Shown: piece by piece, positions 1 through 7,022 of the stretch
Layout: each line of letters begins with the position of its first letter
How positions within the stretch are numbered: the stretch's first letter is position 1
Source: Oppiella nova
Lineage: Eukaryota; Arthropoda; Arachnida; Sarcoptiformes; Oppiidae
Assembly: GCA_905397405.1 (NCBI GenBank)
Contig: CAJPVJ010000007.1
Coordinates: forward strand, 55,566-119,565
Direction: 5' to 3'
Length of the DNA stretch: 64,000 nt
Program-made: the position numbers and the translations under genes
The notes under the pieces: model-generated
Seen by the model: only the letters and a program-made list of their open reading frames with translations
Told to the model about the DNA's origin: nothing
Database searches by the model: none

Positions 1-99
1 AAACGCCCTGATTTACGTTATGCAAAAGATGCAGATATTGTGGAATGGGTATTTGATGCAATTAAACTAGAAATTAAACAAGGTGCTTATAGTGAATGA
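1..99 (+). CDS. 3' end of a prophage gene, product unknown
   Basis: The first frame is open from base 1 to a TGA at 97-99 and encodes 32 residues ending in KQGAYSE. The gene enters from the left of the window, so its family cannot be judged. The next gene starts inside its last codons (GTG at 92), an overlap typical of co-translated phage structural genes. By position it should be a tail gene upstream of the assembly chaperone, but that is inference. Confidence 0.6.
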   Translation, partial: KRPDLRYAKDADIVEWVFDAIKLEIKQGAYSE

Positions 100-550
100 T
101 CTTATTAATGTAGGTGAATACCAGTACCAAGTTGGCAAACTTAATGCATTGGATCAATTGCATGTATCGCGCCGTATTGCACCTGTAATTCCAACTATTG
201 CACCGCTTCTTGTCAATATTGTGGAAGCGGGTTTAACGGATATTAAAGATAGTGAATCTTTTGATATTGATATCCTTAAAACCTTAGCCCCATCTTTCCA
301 ACCATTTGCAGAAGCTTTAGCAGAAATGTCGGATGAGCATACAGACTATGTCATTAGTAAATGTATGTCTGTGGTTCGTCGTAAAACGAATGATGGATAT
401 GCAGCTGTATGGCGCAATAAAGCGCCTGCATTTGATGATATGGAAATGTCAGAAATTCTTCCGCTTGTTATTGCTGTACTACGGAGCAGTTTGGGAAATT
501 TTATAGCCGGTCTGCGTACGAGTCAGACCGAAGCGATGAATCCTCAATAA
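92..550 (+). CDS. Phage tail assembly chaperone (short, G-like form)
   Basis: Encodes about 152 residues, mostly alpha-helical in composition, directly upstream of the tape measure gene. That is the position of tail assembly chaperones (lambda G/GT type), which coat the tape measure during tail assembly. I chose GTG at 92 because AAGGTG lies about 8 bases upstream and the start overlaps the preceding stop; an in-frame GTG at 83 is the alternative. Near its 3' end the frame crosses three overlapping slippery heptamers (490-502), and a second open frame continues in -1 to 723. The identification rests on position plus frameshift architecture; I do not recognise the sequence family with certainty. 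Confidence 0.7.
   Translation: MNDLINVGEYQYQVGKLNALDQLHVSRRIAPVIPTIAPLLVNIVEAGLTDIKDSESFDIDILKTLAPSFQPFAEALAEMSDEHTDYVISKCMSVVRRKTNDGYAAVWRNKAPAFDDMEMSEILPLVIAVLRSSLGNFIAGLRTSQTEAMNPQ
490..502 (+). promoter_or_regulatory. Programmed -1 frameshift site with three overlapping slippery heptamers
   Basis: In the chaperone's zero frame the bases read T TTG GGA AAT TTT. This gives X XXY YYZ heptamers TTTGGGA (490-496), GGGAAAT (493-499) and AAATTTT (496-502), each in the phase needed for -1 slippage. GGGAAAT is one base from the lambda GGGAAAG site. No stop occurs in the -1 frame until 721. Confidence 0.65.
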
Positions 551-723
551 ATTGGCGAAGTTTACCTGAGGGTGAAGACTGGTTGTTAAGACCAGTCATT
601 AAAGGGATGTGTAAGTATGAATCTCTTAAAGATGGCACAGTTGATTTAGCGGATATCGCTTTAATGAATGATGCATTAAATGTGCTGGTTGATAATGAAT
701 CGCTGGCAAGTGAACAAAAATAA
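490..723 (+). CDS. -1 frameshift extension of the tail chaperone (GT-like)
   Basis: The -1 frame relative to the chaperone is open from the slippery site to a TAA at 721-723, adding about 77 residues and giving a fusion of about 210 aa. The extension has no well-placed start of its own: its first internal ATG is at 616-618 with no clear ribosome site. Tail assembly chaperones of many tailed phages make a minor long form by -1 slippage, and the long form contacts the tape measure protein. Size, order and phase all fit that model. Expression by frameshifting is inferred from the sequence, not shown. Confidence 0.65.
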   Translation, partial: FGKFYSRSAYESDRSDESSINWRSLPEGEDWLLRPVIKGMCKYESLKDGTVDLADIALMNDALNVLVDNESLASEQK

Positions 724-747
724 AGCTGCTCATTGAGTGGCTTTTTT
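724..747 (+). terminator. Hairpin plus T-run inside the tail operon
   Basis: AGCTGCT (724-730) pairs with AGTGGCT (736-742), using two G-U pairs and a 5-base loop, followed by TTTTTT to 747. It lies between the chaperone extension and the tape measure gene, so late transcription must read through it. Confidence 0.5.
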
Positions 748-766
748 ACTGCCGAAGGATTGAGAA

Positions 767-2953
767 ATGAGTAGTACGGTAATTCGTGATTTCTTAGTTG
801 CACTGACATTTAAAACAGATGATACAGGTGCTAAAAAGTCAAAAGAAGCTTTAGACAGTAATGAAAAATCGGCAAATTTACTTAGTCGTGCTTTGATTGC
901 ATTAGCGAGTACAGCGGTATTGGCTGTTGCAAAGACTGCTAACGAGCTTGAAAAGTTGTATTACTCAAGTCAACGAATTGGTGCGTCTGCAAACAATATC
1001 AGAGCGTATGGCGATGCTATTAGTCAGATGGGTGGTAGTGCAGAAGGTGCGATTTCATCACTTGAAAGTGTTGCACGTAAACTTCGTGAATCACCCGGCT
1101 ATGAGGGAATGCTTAAAGGCTTGGGTGTAACGACTCGCGATCAAAACGGTCAGATGCGTGACCGTGTCGAAGTCATGAAAGATTTGTCTAAAACTTTGCA
1201 AGGCATGGAATATTACAAAGCGAATAACTATGCCAATGCGCTTGGAATTGATGAATCTACTTTGATGGCGATGCGTGACGGTAAATTTACTTCTGAAATG
1301 GAGAAATACCAAAAGTTACGTAAAGACATGGGCTTAAATGATGAATTAGCGAAGTCAGGTCAAGAGTTTGCATATCAGTGGCGTGATATGACGATGCAGT
1401 TAAAAGCTTTGATGGAAGTCATTGTAATGACTGCGGGTAAAGCTTTAATCCCTGTTCTTAAACTGCTTAATCAATTAATTCAATTTGCGATTCATTGGTT
1501 TGGGCAGCTCAATCCACATATCAAAACATTCTTAGCAGCGGGACTTAAAATCGCAATGCTGACTGTGGTATTTGGTGGTCTATTTTCAGCGATTGGAAAG
1601 TTCGCAAAATTATTACCGATGCTTACAGGGCTACTCAATATTTTCAAAGCCTTGCGTTTAGTCTTTTTGGCATCACCAATTGGTATTGTCTTAGCATTAG
1701 CGGCTGCGATTGCTTTACTTTGGGATGACTATCAAACATGGAAACGTGGTGGTGAATCACTCATAGATTGGGAGAAGTGGTCGAATGGTATTGACATGGC
1801 AATCACTAAAATTCGTGAACTTGGAGGATGGCTTAAAGACTTAACTAAGCAAGGTATGGATTTAATGTTTGGTGAGGGTTCATACGATGGGACTGTTGAT
1901 TGGACTTCTCGAAATATTGTTGAGCCAATAATGAACGGTACAGCTTTGTCAGCTGTAAGTAATGCCTTCGCCCCATCGGCTCATGCTGAAACAACAGGTG
2001 TTAAAGAAAAAATTAGCCAAGCTACAATAGCGGGAGCAAACATGGTTCTTGATGCTGTGAATGCAGTTAAAGGGGATGTGGATGCTAAGACATACAGCAA
2101 TTATAAGCCGTTTAAAAATGCAATGAATAAGTTTGAGGGCGGTAATATCAACGGTTTAAATGATGGTGAAACTTTGGCATTTGCTAACCGTGTTATGTAT
2201 CGAGAGGATCCATCAGGAAAATTAGATATTGTAAATTGGGCAGGATATACAGGAAAGTATCAATTTGGAGCTGAAGCATTGGCTGAAACTGGTTTTATTG
2301 ATCCAAGCAAAATCCCTAAAGATCGATTTATAAACAAATGGGATGACAAAAAGAAAAAAAATATATTTAATCCTGTTGCTCACATGAATTTTTTAGCCAA
2401 TAAGAATAATTGGTTGAAAGGCGATTGGGAGCAGTATAAGAAGAGCAACCAAATGCAAGATGAATCTTTTAGAAAGCTTGTAAATTCAAATTTAAAATAT
2501 GGAGAAAAGTATATTAAATTAGATAAATCCCAGAAAATGGGATTTGCAATGGCCGCTCATTTGAAAGGAGCAGGTAACGCACTTAAATGGTATAAAAACG
2601 GAAAGGATAGTAAGGATGGTAATGATACTAAAGTTTCTGATTATGCAAAATTTGGGGAGGGTGCTATGGAATGGGTGCCTAAAGAATCTGATAAATCTCA
2701 ATCAAATTCAACATTAAATAAGAATACTTTATCAAAATTTGCTCAAAATGCAGAAGTTCCGAACAACATTAAACCTATTTTCCCTAATTTTTCTAATACT
2801 CAGTCATCTAACCGTAATGTGAATATCAATCAAAAAACCGATATTCACGTTACTGGCATTTCTGATCCAATGCTTGCAGCGCGTAATGTTCGTAATGAAC
2901 AAGATGCAGTTAATCTGCAAATGACTAGAAATTCAAAAGGAATATATGGTTAA
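767..2953 (+). CDS. Phage tail tape measure protein with a muralytic-like domain
   Basis: 728 residues. The N-terminal part is alpha-helical with small residues (to about residue 220), followed by strongly hydrophobic segments at roughly residues 215-320, typical of tape measure proteins that set tail length. From about residue 455 to 640 the sequence changes character: GKYQFGAEALAE is followed by an aromatic and lysine-rich stretch resembling lysozyme or transglycosylase-like modules, which could help cross the peptidoglycan. The last 20 or so residues (NEQDAVNLQMTRNSKGIYG) recur in two degraded copies downstream. AAGGA lies 8 bases before the ATG. The stop overlaps that of the oppositely oriented lysozyme-inhibitor gene. 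The tape measure call is firm from position and composition; the hydrolase domain is tentative. Confidence 0.85.
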   Translation: MSSTVIRDFLVALTFKTDDTGAKKSKEALDSNEKSANLLSRALIALASTAVLAVAKTANELEKLYYSSQRIGASANNIRAYGDAISQMGGSAEGAISSLESVARKLRESPGYEGMLKGLGVTTRDQNGQMRDRVEVMKDLSKTLQGMEYYKANNYANALGIDESTLMAMRDGKFTSEMEKYQKLRKDMGLNDELAKSGQEFAYQWRDMTMQLKALMEVIVMTAGKALIPVLKLLNQLIQFAIHWFGQLNPHIKTFLAAGLKIAMLTVVFGGLFSAIGKFAKLLPMLTGLLNIFKALRLVFLASPIGIVLALAAAIALLWDDYQTWKRGGESLIDWEKWSNGIDMAITKIRELGGWLKDLTKQGMDLMFGEGSYDGTVDWTSRNIVEPIMNGTALSAVSNAFAPSAHAETTGVKEKISQATIAGANMVLDAVNAVKGDVDAKTYSNYKPFKNAMNKFEGGNINGLNDGETLAFANRVMYREDPSGKLDIVNWAGYTGKYQFGAEALAETGFIDPSKIPKDRFINKWDDKKKKNIFNPVAHMNFLANKNNWLKGDWEQYKKSNQMQDESFRKLVNSNLKYGEKYIKLDKSQKMGFAMAAHLKGAGNALKWYKNGKDSKDGNDTKVSDYAKFGEGAMEWVPKESDKSQSNSTLNKNTLSKFAQNAEVPNNIKPIFPNFSNTQSSNRNVNINQKTDIHVTGISDPMLAARNVRNEQDAVNLQMTRNSKGIYG
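2890..2953 (+). repeat. Tape-measure 3' end, copy 1 (in the functional gene)
   Basis: This is the end of the intact tape measure gene. Bases 2909-2933 (25 bp) are identical to 3792-3816, and the encoded peptide is matched almost residue for residue at 3343-3408. Confidence 0.8.
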
Positions 2954-3303
2954 TTGTTATCACTTAGTGTTTTTATTCTTTGTTTATTCAACTCAAGTTT
3001 ACATTGAGTGTCATAAATTGTAGCGTCTGTAGCAAAGTCAGAACCAGTAGAATTTAAGCCTAATTGATATCGACATTCTGACTCTCGATATTTTAACCAA
3101 GTTTGTTGAGAGTCTTTAAAATCATTTTTAGATCGTTCAGGGAGTGAATCAAAAATACTATTAAGAGTGTTTTTGAGAAGTTTTTGACTGTTATCTAATT
3201 CGGTATTAAGGCATTTTGAATATTTTTCACCTTGTAAATTAGCGCAATCAGCCCACGCCCCAACACTAAACGTACAGCAAGCAATTAGAAGTAGTTTTTT
3301 CAT
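2950..3303 (-). CDS. LprI-like secreted lysozyme-inhibitor family protein (moron)
   Basis: 117 residues with a clear signal peptide (MKKLLLIACC..., cleavage expected after the AWA at residues 16-18) and a mature part with several cysteines. The segment QQTWLKYRESECRYQ matches the W-x-x-YR-x-x-x-C signature of the LprI/DUF1311 family (PF07007), some members of which inhibit lysozyme in the periplasm. It is the only - strand gene in the tail cluster and its stop overlaps the tape measure stop. It is flanked by copies 1 and 2 of the tape-measure 3' end, so it looks like an inserted cassette (moron). A lysogeny or envelope-protection role is inference. Confidence 0.7.
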   Translation of the reverse strand: MKKLLLIACCTFSVGAWADCANLQGEKYSKCLNTELDNSQKLLKNTLNSIFDSLPERSKNDFKDSQQTWLKYRESECRYQLGLNSTGSDFATDATIYDTQCKLELNKQRIKTLSDNN

Positions 3304-3342
3304 TTTGGAATCCTTTTTAGAATGACTCTATGATATGTTTTT

Positions 3343-3408
3343 GTACGAAAAGAGCAAGATGCTGTGAATTTACAAATGACTCGAAATTCAGTGGGAATTT
3401 TTACATGA
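3343..3408 (+). repeat. Tape-measure 3' end, copy 2 (diverged scar)
   Basis: Reads VRKEQDAVNLQMTRNSVGIFT then TGA, nearly the same peptide as the end of the tape measure (copy 1), but with many synonymous base changes. It therefore came from a related but different phage rather than from a recent local duplication. Its TGA (3406-3408) overlaps the ATG (3405) of the next gene. Confidence 0.75.
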
Positions 3409-3785
3409 AAAAACTAATTTTAATTAGCTTGGGAATGTTTTTAAGTTGTGTGGCTAATGCAGTTGATTATAAAAACTTACTTACAGGAAAAACTTTGCGT
3501 ATAGATGGAGCTACATGCGCTGGTATTTCTTTGTCTAAGAGTTCAGGATTAATGGGTGAACAACCACTATCAAAATGTTCACTTGATCTTCCTGCAAGAG
3601 TTAAATGGATAAGTGATGATACTTTTATGTTAGTTGAAAGTAATCAACCAAATGAGACTAGTCCACCTAGAGTTTTTATTTCAAAAGTTAAATCTTTGAA
3701 AGGAAATAAAGTTGTACTTACAGAAATTTGGACAGGATGGGGAAATCAACCGAATGAAGATATTACTTATACAATATTAAAATAA
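3405..3785 (+). CDS. Small secreted protein of unknown function (moron)
   Basis: 126 residues. The N-terminus is a signal peptide (MKKLILISLGMFLSCVANA, cleavage likely after ANA). The mature part of about 107 residues carries two cysteines (C-A-G-I and K-C-S) that could form one disulfide. The start chosen is ATG 3405, which overlaps the TGA of the tape-measure scar as ATGA; an upstream non-ATG extension would remove the signal peptide. It ends directly against scar copy 3. I do not recognise the family. A periplasmic role is inferred from the signal peptide. Confidence 0.65.
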   Translation: MKKLILISLGMFLSCVANAVDYKNLLTGKTLRIDGATCAGISLSKSSGLMGEQPLSKCSLDLPARVKWISDDTFMLVESNQPNETSPPRVFISKVKSLKGNKVVLTEIWTGWGNQPNEDITYTILK

Positions 3786-3839
3786 GACGTGGTTAATCTG
3801 CAAATGACTAGAAATTTAAAAGAAAAGCACCCTAACTAA
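3786..3839 (+). repeat. Tape-measure 3' end, copy 3 (scar)
   Basis: Begins immediately after the stop of the small secreted protein and reads DVVNLQMTRNLKEKHPN then TAA. Bases 3792-3816 are identical to 2909-2933 in the intact tape measure gene. It has no start codon and is not expected to be translated. Confidence 0.75.
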
Positions 3840-3850
3840 GGTGCTTTTTT
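3823..3850 (+). terminator. Intrinsic terminator after the first moron pair
   Basis: AAAAGCACC (3823-3831) pairs with GGTGCTTTT (3840-3848) around an 8-base loop, with T's running to 3850. It separates the moron genes from the kinase cassette. Confidence 0.75.
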
Positions 3851-4363
3851 AAAATCAATGAAAATAAATATTTAAATTTGTGGATATTTTTTGTTCAATC
3901 TTCATTGCTTGATCAGACGAATCCTCACAAACTTATATACCAATTTCAAAGCTTCCTGTTATTTCAGAAACTAAAAAATCACACTTAATTGAAGTTGCAG
4001 GTACGTATACTTTAAAGTTCATTGTTGTTTTTATTAAAATTTATAGATAGGTCGATGATAATACTAAATTTATTGTAATGGAATAGATAGGTGTAGATGT
4101 ATGTTTATTTACATTTTAGATTTATTTAACATACTCTTAGTCTGTAAAGAAAATGATGTTTTTTTCAAATCAGAATTTTATAAAGAACTTAAAAAAAGTT
4201 AGCATTAAGATTTTTTTAATCGTTTTAAAAAATATAAATTTGTTTATGCTATTGTTATCATGAACTTGTAGTTAGATTTGCTTACATATTTTTATAAGCG
4301 TCAGATTGTGACGTATTGGGCTGTTACTACTATAACTAGTACTTTATAATAATTTGGTAATTT
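3851..4363. other. Non-coding AT-rich stretch before the kinase cassette
   Basis: About 510 bases with no credible gene, far richer in A and T than the tail genes on either side. The last 60 bases contain TATAAC (4331-4336) and TATAAT (4345-4350), either of which could be a -10 box, but no convincing -35 is seen. It probably carries the cassette's own promoter, letting it be expressed from the prophage independently of late genes. Confidence 0.4.
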
Positions 4364-5293
4364 ATGACAGATATTAAGTATTACACGATCCATGATATAT
4401 CTCATGTAGAGAGAGATTCTTATGAGCAACTTGGGACAAAAAGTAAATTCTGGTATTTTGAAAATGAGGATTCTAATAGTATCCTTTTCAAAAGTATTGA
4501 GACGAAAGAAAGTTATAGATATGGAGAGGATTGGGCAGAAAAAGTTTCATGTGAGTTGGCTGAATTAATTGGGCTTCCGCATGCTAATTATGAATTGGCT
4601 TTGTATAATTCTAATAGGGGAGTAATTTCTCCAAACTTTATTACACAACGTGGTGAGTATTTGACACCAGGAAACTTGTTGCTTCAAGAGTTTATTTCTG
4701 GTCAAGATGAAAATCCAAATATCCAATATATTGATCATGTACATAAAATTATGATCAATACTATTAAGTTTAAGCCAATTAACTTCAACAGTTACCAAGA
4801 TATTAAATCCGCAAGTGAGTTTTTTGTAGGTTATCTGATGTTTGATGTTCTGATTTCTAATCAAGATAGGCATAATGAAAACTGGGGTATGGTAGTATCA
4901 ACTACTGGAAATCATTTGGCACCAAGTTATGATCATGGCGCAAGTCTTGCAAGAAATGAAAGTGATCAAGAAAGAAAAAATCGGCTTGAAACTAACGACA
5001 AAGGACGAGAAGTGAAAGTATATGTGAAAAAAGCATTATCTCAATTTCATAATCCATTAAATAATAAGCGGATTAAATTGTTAGAAGCTTTTCGCTTATA
5101 TGGCTTAAAAGAAAAACATGCAGCTAGAGCTTGGCTTGATCATTTAGAAATCAAAGTTAAGGATGATGTTGTTAGAACTATTATCGATAAAGTTCCTACA
5201 TCTTTAATGTCTGATATTGCAAAAGATTTCACTTACCAACTTGTTCTTTGTAATAAAGCGAATTTATTAAATTTAAGGGACGAGTTTTTATGA
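4364..5293 (+). CDS. HipA-like protein kinase (CtkA/HipA fold)
   Basis: 309 residues. ILFKSIE (Lys43) followed by GEDWAEKVSCELAELIGLPHA resembles the N-lobe of HipA-type kinases. NQDRHNENWG (Asp168, Asn173) is the catalytic-loop signature of HipA_C-like proteins (PF07804), and SYDHGASL (Asp190) fits the metal-binding aspartate that follows it, so the key residues are present. HipA kinases phosphorylate Ser/Thr on cellular targets and act as toxins or defence effectors; the target here is unknown. No HipB-type DNA-binding partner precedes it. The next gene, 25 bases on, encodes a HipA-N-like plus HIRAN protein. Base composition is more AT-rich than the tail genes, pointing to separate acquisition. 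Confidence 0.75.
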   Translation: MTDIKYYTIHDISHVERDSYEQLGTKSKFWYFENEDSNSILFKSIETKESYRYGEDWAEKVSCELAELIGLPHANYELALYNSNRGVISPNFITQRGEYLTPGNLLLQEFISGQDENPNIQYIDHVHKIMINTIKFKPINFNSYQDIKSASEFFVGYLMFDVLISNQDRHNENWGMVVSTTGNHLAPSYDHGASLARNESDQERKNRLETNDKGREVKVYVKKALSQFHNPLNNKRIKLLEAFRLYGLKEKHAARAWLDHLEIKVKDDVVRTIIDKVPTSLMSDIAKDFTYQLVLCNKANLLNLRDEFL

Positions 5294-5318
5294 ATTTTAT
5301 TGTTGTGAGTTTGTCATT

Positions 5319-6041
5319 ATGAAAAGTGTTTATGTTATGTGGCAGGATTCGGCATACACCAGAATGTGGCATCCTGTGGCAAAATTAACTCAGCAATCTG
5401 ATAATTGCTATTTATTTAAGTACACTAAAGGTGCTAACCATAAGTCTTTTTCTAATTTTCCAAATATGGAAGATAAGAATAAAGAGTATAAATCAGAGAC
5501 ACTATTTACATTCTTTAAGAATCGCTTAATCCCAGAAAGCAGACCTGAACATGATAGTCTCTTTGAATGGTCTGGTCTGTCTCCGGATAGCAAGGATTAT
5601 ATTCAGTTATTGGCGATTTCTGGTGGTGAAAAAAAGACAGATCATTTTAGAATTGTAAATATTCCACAGAAAAATGATGGATTTTACAAAACAAAGTTTT
5701 TTGTTAGTGGTGTTAATCATTTAAATATTGAAGAAAAGGGATATCTTGAAAACTTAAATGATGGGGATCGTCTGGATTTTTCATTTGATGATGAAAATAT
5801 CTATGATGATAATGCAACTCTTTTATTTAAAGAGTTAAATAAAAAAGTAGGCTTTTTACCTCATTATTTATGTACAGATTTAAAAAAACTATCAAATACT
5901 AATCAAAAAAATGACATTAATATTACGATTCTTAAGTTGAATAATTCTGCACCTTTACAGTACAGAATTTTATGTGAGCTTCAAGCACCATGGAATAATG
6001 ATTTCCAACCTTTTGATAATGAAGAATTTAAAGAAATTTAA
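5319..6041 (+). CDS. HipA-N-like plus HIRAN domain protein, partner of the kinase
   Basis: 240 residues. The N-terminal half (about residues 1-105: FKYTKGA, a FP motif, LFTFFKNRLIPESRP, LLAISGG, TDHF) resembles the N-subdomain normally fused at the front of HipA. The C-terminal half (about 110-190: FFVSGVNHL, LNDGDRLDFSFDDENIYDDN, then VGFLPHYL) fits a HIRAN domain (PF08797), with the D-N-x-Y-D-x-N-A core and the G-F-x-P motif. HIRAN domains bind DNA ends in eukaryotic HLTF. The gene starts 25 bases after the kinase and is followed by a strong terminator, so the two form one unit. The layout recalls HipBST, where a separate HipS restrains the kinase HipT; such a role here is inference. Confidence 0.65.
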   Translation: MKSVYVMWQDSAYTRMWHPVAKLTQQSDNCYLFKYTKGANHKSFSNFPNMEDKNKEYKSETLFTFFKNRLIPESRPEHDSLFEWSGLSPDSKDYIQLLAISGGEKKTDHFRIVNIPQKNDGFYKTKFFVSGVNHLNIEEKGYLENLNDGDRLDFSFDDENIYDDNATLLFKELNKKVGFLPHYLCTDLKKLSNTNQKNDINITILKLNNSAPLQYRILCELQAPWNNDFQPFDNEEFKEI

Positions 6042-6054
6042 TTTAGATTTTATT

Positions 6055-6078
6055 AAAACCTCCTTCGGGAGGTTTTTT
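6055..6078 (+). terminator. Strong intrinsic terminator after the kinase cassette
   Basis: AAAACCTCC (6055-6063), TTCG tetraloop, GGAGGTTTT and further T's to 6078. It closes the accessory cassette just before the tail operon resumes. Confidence 0.85.
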
Positions 6079-6095
6079 ATTACCTGGAGAAAAGT

Positions 6096-6725
6096 ATGGC
6101 ACTACCATCAATTGTCCAATCTGCACTCACTCAAGCAAGCCAATATAACAGTGAAATTCAAACAACAGGTTCGCTTTTGTTTGCAAAGAAACGCACGATC
6201 ATGGGCTTATTTGCTGATGTAACGATTGAAGAACAACATAGTGATGAACTCAATATTACTGAGCATCCAGTAGAAATAGGCTCACCAATTTCAGATCACG
6301 CTTATATGAATCCACCAGAAGTGACTATTAAATTAGGTTGGTCTGAAAGTGCGGGGCGTTTAAATGGTTTGCTTGGGAATAGTTTTATTGCTGGTACTCC
6401 GTCACTTATTGGAGTTTACGAAGCTTTACAAGCATTGCAAAGAAAAGCAATTCGATTAGTTATCATGACAGGTAAGCGACTTTACACAGACATGCTAATC
6501 AAGTCGCTAAAAGTAACTACAGACTTAGAATCTGAAAATGCCTTGTTAGTTACGATGACTTTAAAAAAGGTCATCATCACAAATACCTTAGAAACTAATC
6601 TAATGATTGAGCAGCAGAAAGAACCGGAAAAAACAGCACCTTTGCATGATGCAGGTACTGTGCAACCAAAGCTTAAGAAAGATGAATCATTTTTAAATAA
6701 AATAAGGGATGTATGGGTGGCATAA
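6096..6725 (+). CDS. Dit-like phage baseplate/tail protein
   Basis: 209 residues beginning MALPSIVQ. The central part has beta-rich segments (LFADVTIEEQ, EVTIKLGWSES, ALLVTMTLKKVII). The gene order tape measure, this protein, plug, hub, spike, gp25-like, J is that of short contractile-tail baseplates such as cyanophage Pam3, which points to a Dit-like protein joining tube to baseplate. The ribosome site CTGGAGAAA precedes the ATG. It ends one base before the next gene. The call relies on gene order and general resemblance. Confidence 0.6.
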   Translation: MALPSIVQSALTQASQYNSEIQTTGSLLFAKKRTIMGLFADVTIEEQHSDELNITEHPVEIGSPISDHAYMNPPEVTIKLGWSESAGRLNGLLGNSFIAGTPSLIGVYEALQALQRKAIRLVIMTGKRLYTDMLIKSLKVTTDLESENALLVTMTLKKVIITNTLETNLMIEQQKEPEKTAPLHDAGTVQPKLKKDESFLNKIRDVWVA

Positions 6726-7022
6726 ATGACAACATTCGAAATTGATTTAAAGAACGGCTCTCAAAAATTTTATACAGTATTGAATAGTACAAATTATCAA
6801 TTTCGATTGATTTGGCGAGATCCTGTAGGTTGGTTTTTAGATATCTCTGATGTTGATTTAAATCCCTTGATAAGTGGGATTGCTTTTGTGACAGGTGTAA
6901 ATCTTCTCAAGCAATATCAACACATAATCAAGGGAGAGCTTTGGGTTTATAACGACGGTTTAGAAAATCCTGATTATAAAAGTGTAGGAGATACGCTTAA
7001 ACTTTATTGGGTGGAGTTATGA
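6726..7022 (+). CDS. Small baseplate protein (Pam3 gp18 plug-like)
   Basis: 98 residues, beta-rich (FRLIWRDPVGWFLDIS, GELWVYNDGLENPDY, LKLYWVEL). Small proteins with this pattern lie between the Dit-like and hub genes of Pam3-type baseplates, where they plug the hub. It abuts the upstream stop directly, and its TGA overlaps the next ATG (7019), so it is translationally coupled. Family assignment is from memory of the pattern and position. Confidence 0.55.
   Translation: MTTFEIDLKNGSQKFYTVLNSTNYQFRLIWRDPVGWFLDISDVDLNPLISGIAFVTGVNLLKQYQHIIKGELWVYNDGLENPDYKSVGDTLKLYWVEL

Noticed and set aside
501-809. 102-codon frame on the - strand across the tail chaperone extension
   Set aside because: It lies opposite the frameshift extension and the start of the tape measure gene, has no ribosome site and no protein-like features.
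3330-3404. Longer N-terminus for the small secreted protein at 3405
   Set aside because: It would start at a non-ATG codon, run over a tape-measure scar in the wrong frame, and bury the clear signal peptide.
4364-5293. Classic HipBA toxin-antitoxin module
   Set aside because: No HipB-type helix-turn-helix gene is next to the kinase, and the N-subdomain is on a separate protein joined to a HIRAN-like domain.
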